64,000 nucleotides of DNA from Psoroptes ovis (lineage: Eukaryota; Arthropoda; Arachnida; Sarcoptiformes; Psoroptidae): the NCBI GenBank assembly GCA_002943765.1, contig PQWQ01000012.1, positions 1,625,501 through 1,689,500 of the forward strand, given 5' to 3'. A program made the position numbers and the translations under genes. The notes beneath the pieces are model-generated. The model ran no database searches. It saw only the letters and a program-made list of their open reading frames with translations, and was not told where the DNA came from. Of the stretch, positions 63,401 through 64,000 are shown piece after piece (positions within the stretch are counted from its first letter, which is position 1; each line of letters opens with the position of its first letter).

Positions 63401-63711
63401 GTAAAATTAATTTGAATGATTAATATTAACAATAATAAATATGATAACAAATTTAATAATGATGATGCTGATGATGATAATGATAATGATAATGATGATT
63501 TAGATGGCGATGATGATTTCAATTTAACAAATTGTATCGATAATGTTCTTCGATATATTTGTTTAAAATATGATAAATATTTATTTAATATTAATGATAT
63601 TTGATGATGTTTATGATAATTATTCGTATGATTATTCATTGATTGTTGATGAGTTGATTCATCAATCGAACCTTGTTCGATTTGATTCGTGTATTGTTGA
63701 TATTTATTCAT
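57457..63711 (-). CDS. SEA/EGF-domain single-pass membrane mucin-like glycoprotein, 5 exons
   Basis: Exons in coding order 63711-63036, 61794-58818, 58687-58306, 58108-57734 and 57627-57457 total 4581 nt (1526 aa), and all phases agree. Order: hydrophilic N-terminus, hydrophobic stretch at 85-103 (LLNLLSYLLLLILIIQINF), then about 800 residues rich in Ser/Thr/Asn/Gln/Pro (mucin-like). An EGF-like module follows at about 925-967, a SEA-type domain about 968-1090 (SLSLSFRIDKMGG, YLEFESIHAMNSIF, VKINRFYAVGG), calcium-binding EGF from DVDEC near 1102, another EGF near 1148-1185, membrane span about 1192-1216, and a 310-residue cytoplasmic tail starting NQRFRHEQQK and ending HGYY. SEA plus EGF plus span suggests a cell-surface or matrix-facing protein; I do not recognise the exact orthologue. 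The signal sequence is unusually far from the start codon. Confidence 0.82.
58724..58795. repeat. Small insertion with 15 bp flanking direct repeats
   Basis: AATGGTAATTAAGGC occurs at 58724-58738 and again at 58781-58795. It flanks 42 bp that begin GCTTGAGCAGCGCACCGAGC and end in a (TTA)n tail. This is the form of a short retroposed fragment with a target duplication. It lies in the 130 bp third intron of the SEA/EGF gene, seen on the plus strand. Confidence 0.5.
61795..63035 (-). other. First intron (1241 bp) of the SEA/EGF gene
   Basis: Bounded by G/GTTTGT at 63035 and TCACAG at 61795. Joining restores the frame as Asp226. I see no nested gene or known repeat. Confidence 0.8.
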
Positions 63712-64000
63712 TTTTTAAGATTTAAATTGATCAAATAAACTTTCAATTTAAGATATTCAATGACCAAAATAAAAAATCAATTTAAGCTTTGAATTTCACA
63801 TTTTCTCACATGGAAACATCATTGTGGAACGATCATTTCAATCACTGAATTTCTTCTACATATTATTGAATAGCGTTAGACTGAACAGATTGAACACATT
63901 CATTTAAACATCAACAATCAATTGACCATTATGGCTAATGGACGTTAAAATATGATTAAATTAAGATGATCATTGAATTAAACGAGAACAAATCAATGGC
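63712..64000. promoter_or_regulatory. 5' flank of the SEA/EGF gene
   Basis: AT-rich sequence upstream of the first coding exon. Presumed promoter or 5' UTR by position only; no specific motif is supported. Confidence 0.3.

Noticed and set aside
1..64000. CRISPR arrays, operons, ribosomal binding sites or prokaryotic mobile elements
   Set aside because: The DNA is eukaryotic. The repeats are tandem microsatellites or terminal inverted repeats, with no regular spacer arrays.
1..64000. Functional tRNA or rRNA genes
   Set aside because: No GGTTCGAATCC-type B box paired with a fitting A box was found on either strand; only the degenerate fold at 40451-40519.

Overview
This window is nuclear DNA of a small-genome arthropod, most plausibly an astigmatid mite of the Dermatophagoides (dust mite) type. 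The evidence for a eukaryote is direct: spliced genes with GT-AG introns, AATAAA signals and animal-specific protein families. The mite assignment is inference. It rests on AT-rich DNA, many very short introns (64-130 bp), proteins padded with Asn/Ser/Asp/Gln runs, and a compact gene block beside repeat-rich gaps. I found no prokaryotic, viral or CRISPR features.

Seven protein-coding genes can be rebuilt by joining exons so that phase and homology agree. Left half: a DRAK/STK17-type kinase on the minus strand (586-20881, 7 exons, 747 aa), with a 16.7 kb first intron. A gap of about 22 kb without a recognisable gene follows (20882-43047). Right part, a dense cluster: RacGAP1 (+, 43048-46094), an SLC37-type sugar-phosphate exchanger (-, 46264-48081), a 3.8 kb gap, PET117 (-, 51908-52132) head to head with RAB3GAP1 (+, 52517-55741), a SMYD-type methyltransferase (+, 56067-57381), and a large SEA/EGF single-pass membrane glycoprotein (-, 57457-63711). 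Two gene pairs are tail to tail with 3' ends only 169 bp and 75 bp apart. These genes do not form one pathway; they are unrelated housekeeping and signalling functions packed together.

The DRAK intron and the 22 kb gap hold three families of short non-autonomous DNA transposons. There are 16 copies of an 80 bp mariner-derived hairpin (architecture like human MADE1). About six copies belong to a TTAA-flanked, piggyBac-like family seen only in the DRAK intron. Two are hAT-type elements with perfect 8 bp target duplications. Other local structures are a cluster of four hairpins at 5255-5341, a 36 bp perfect palindrome in RacGAP1 intron 1, a periodic TCTTATAATT array upstream of DRAK, and paired CCAAT boxes next to the RacGAP1 start codon. 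I did not find a clearly new multi-gene system. The best leads are the hairpin elements and the overlapping gene ends as possible double-stranded RNA sources.
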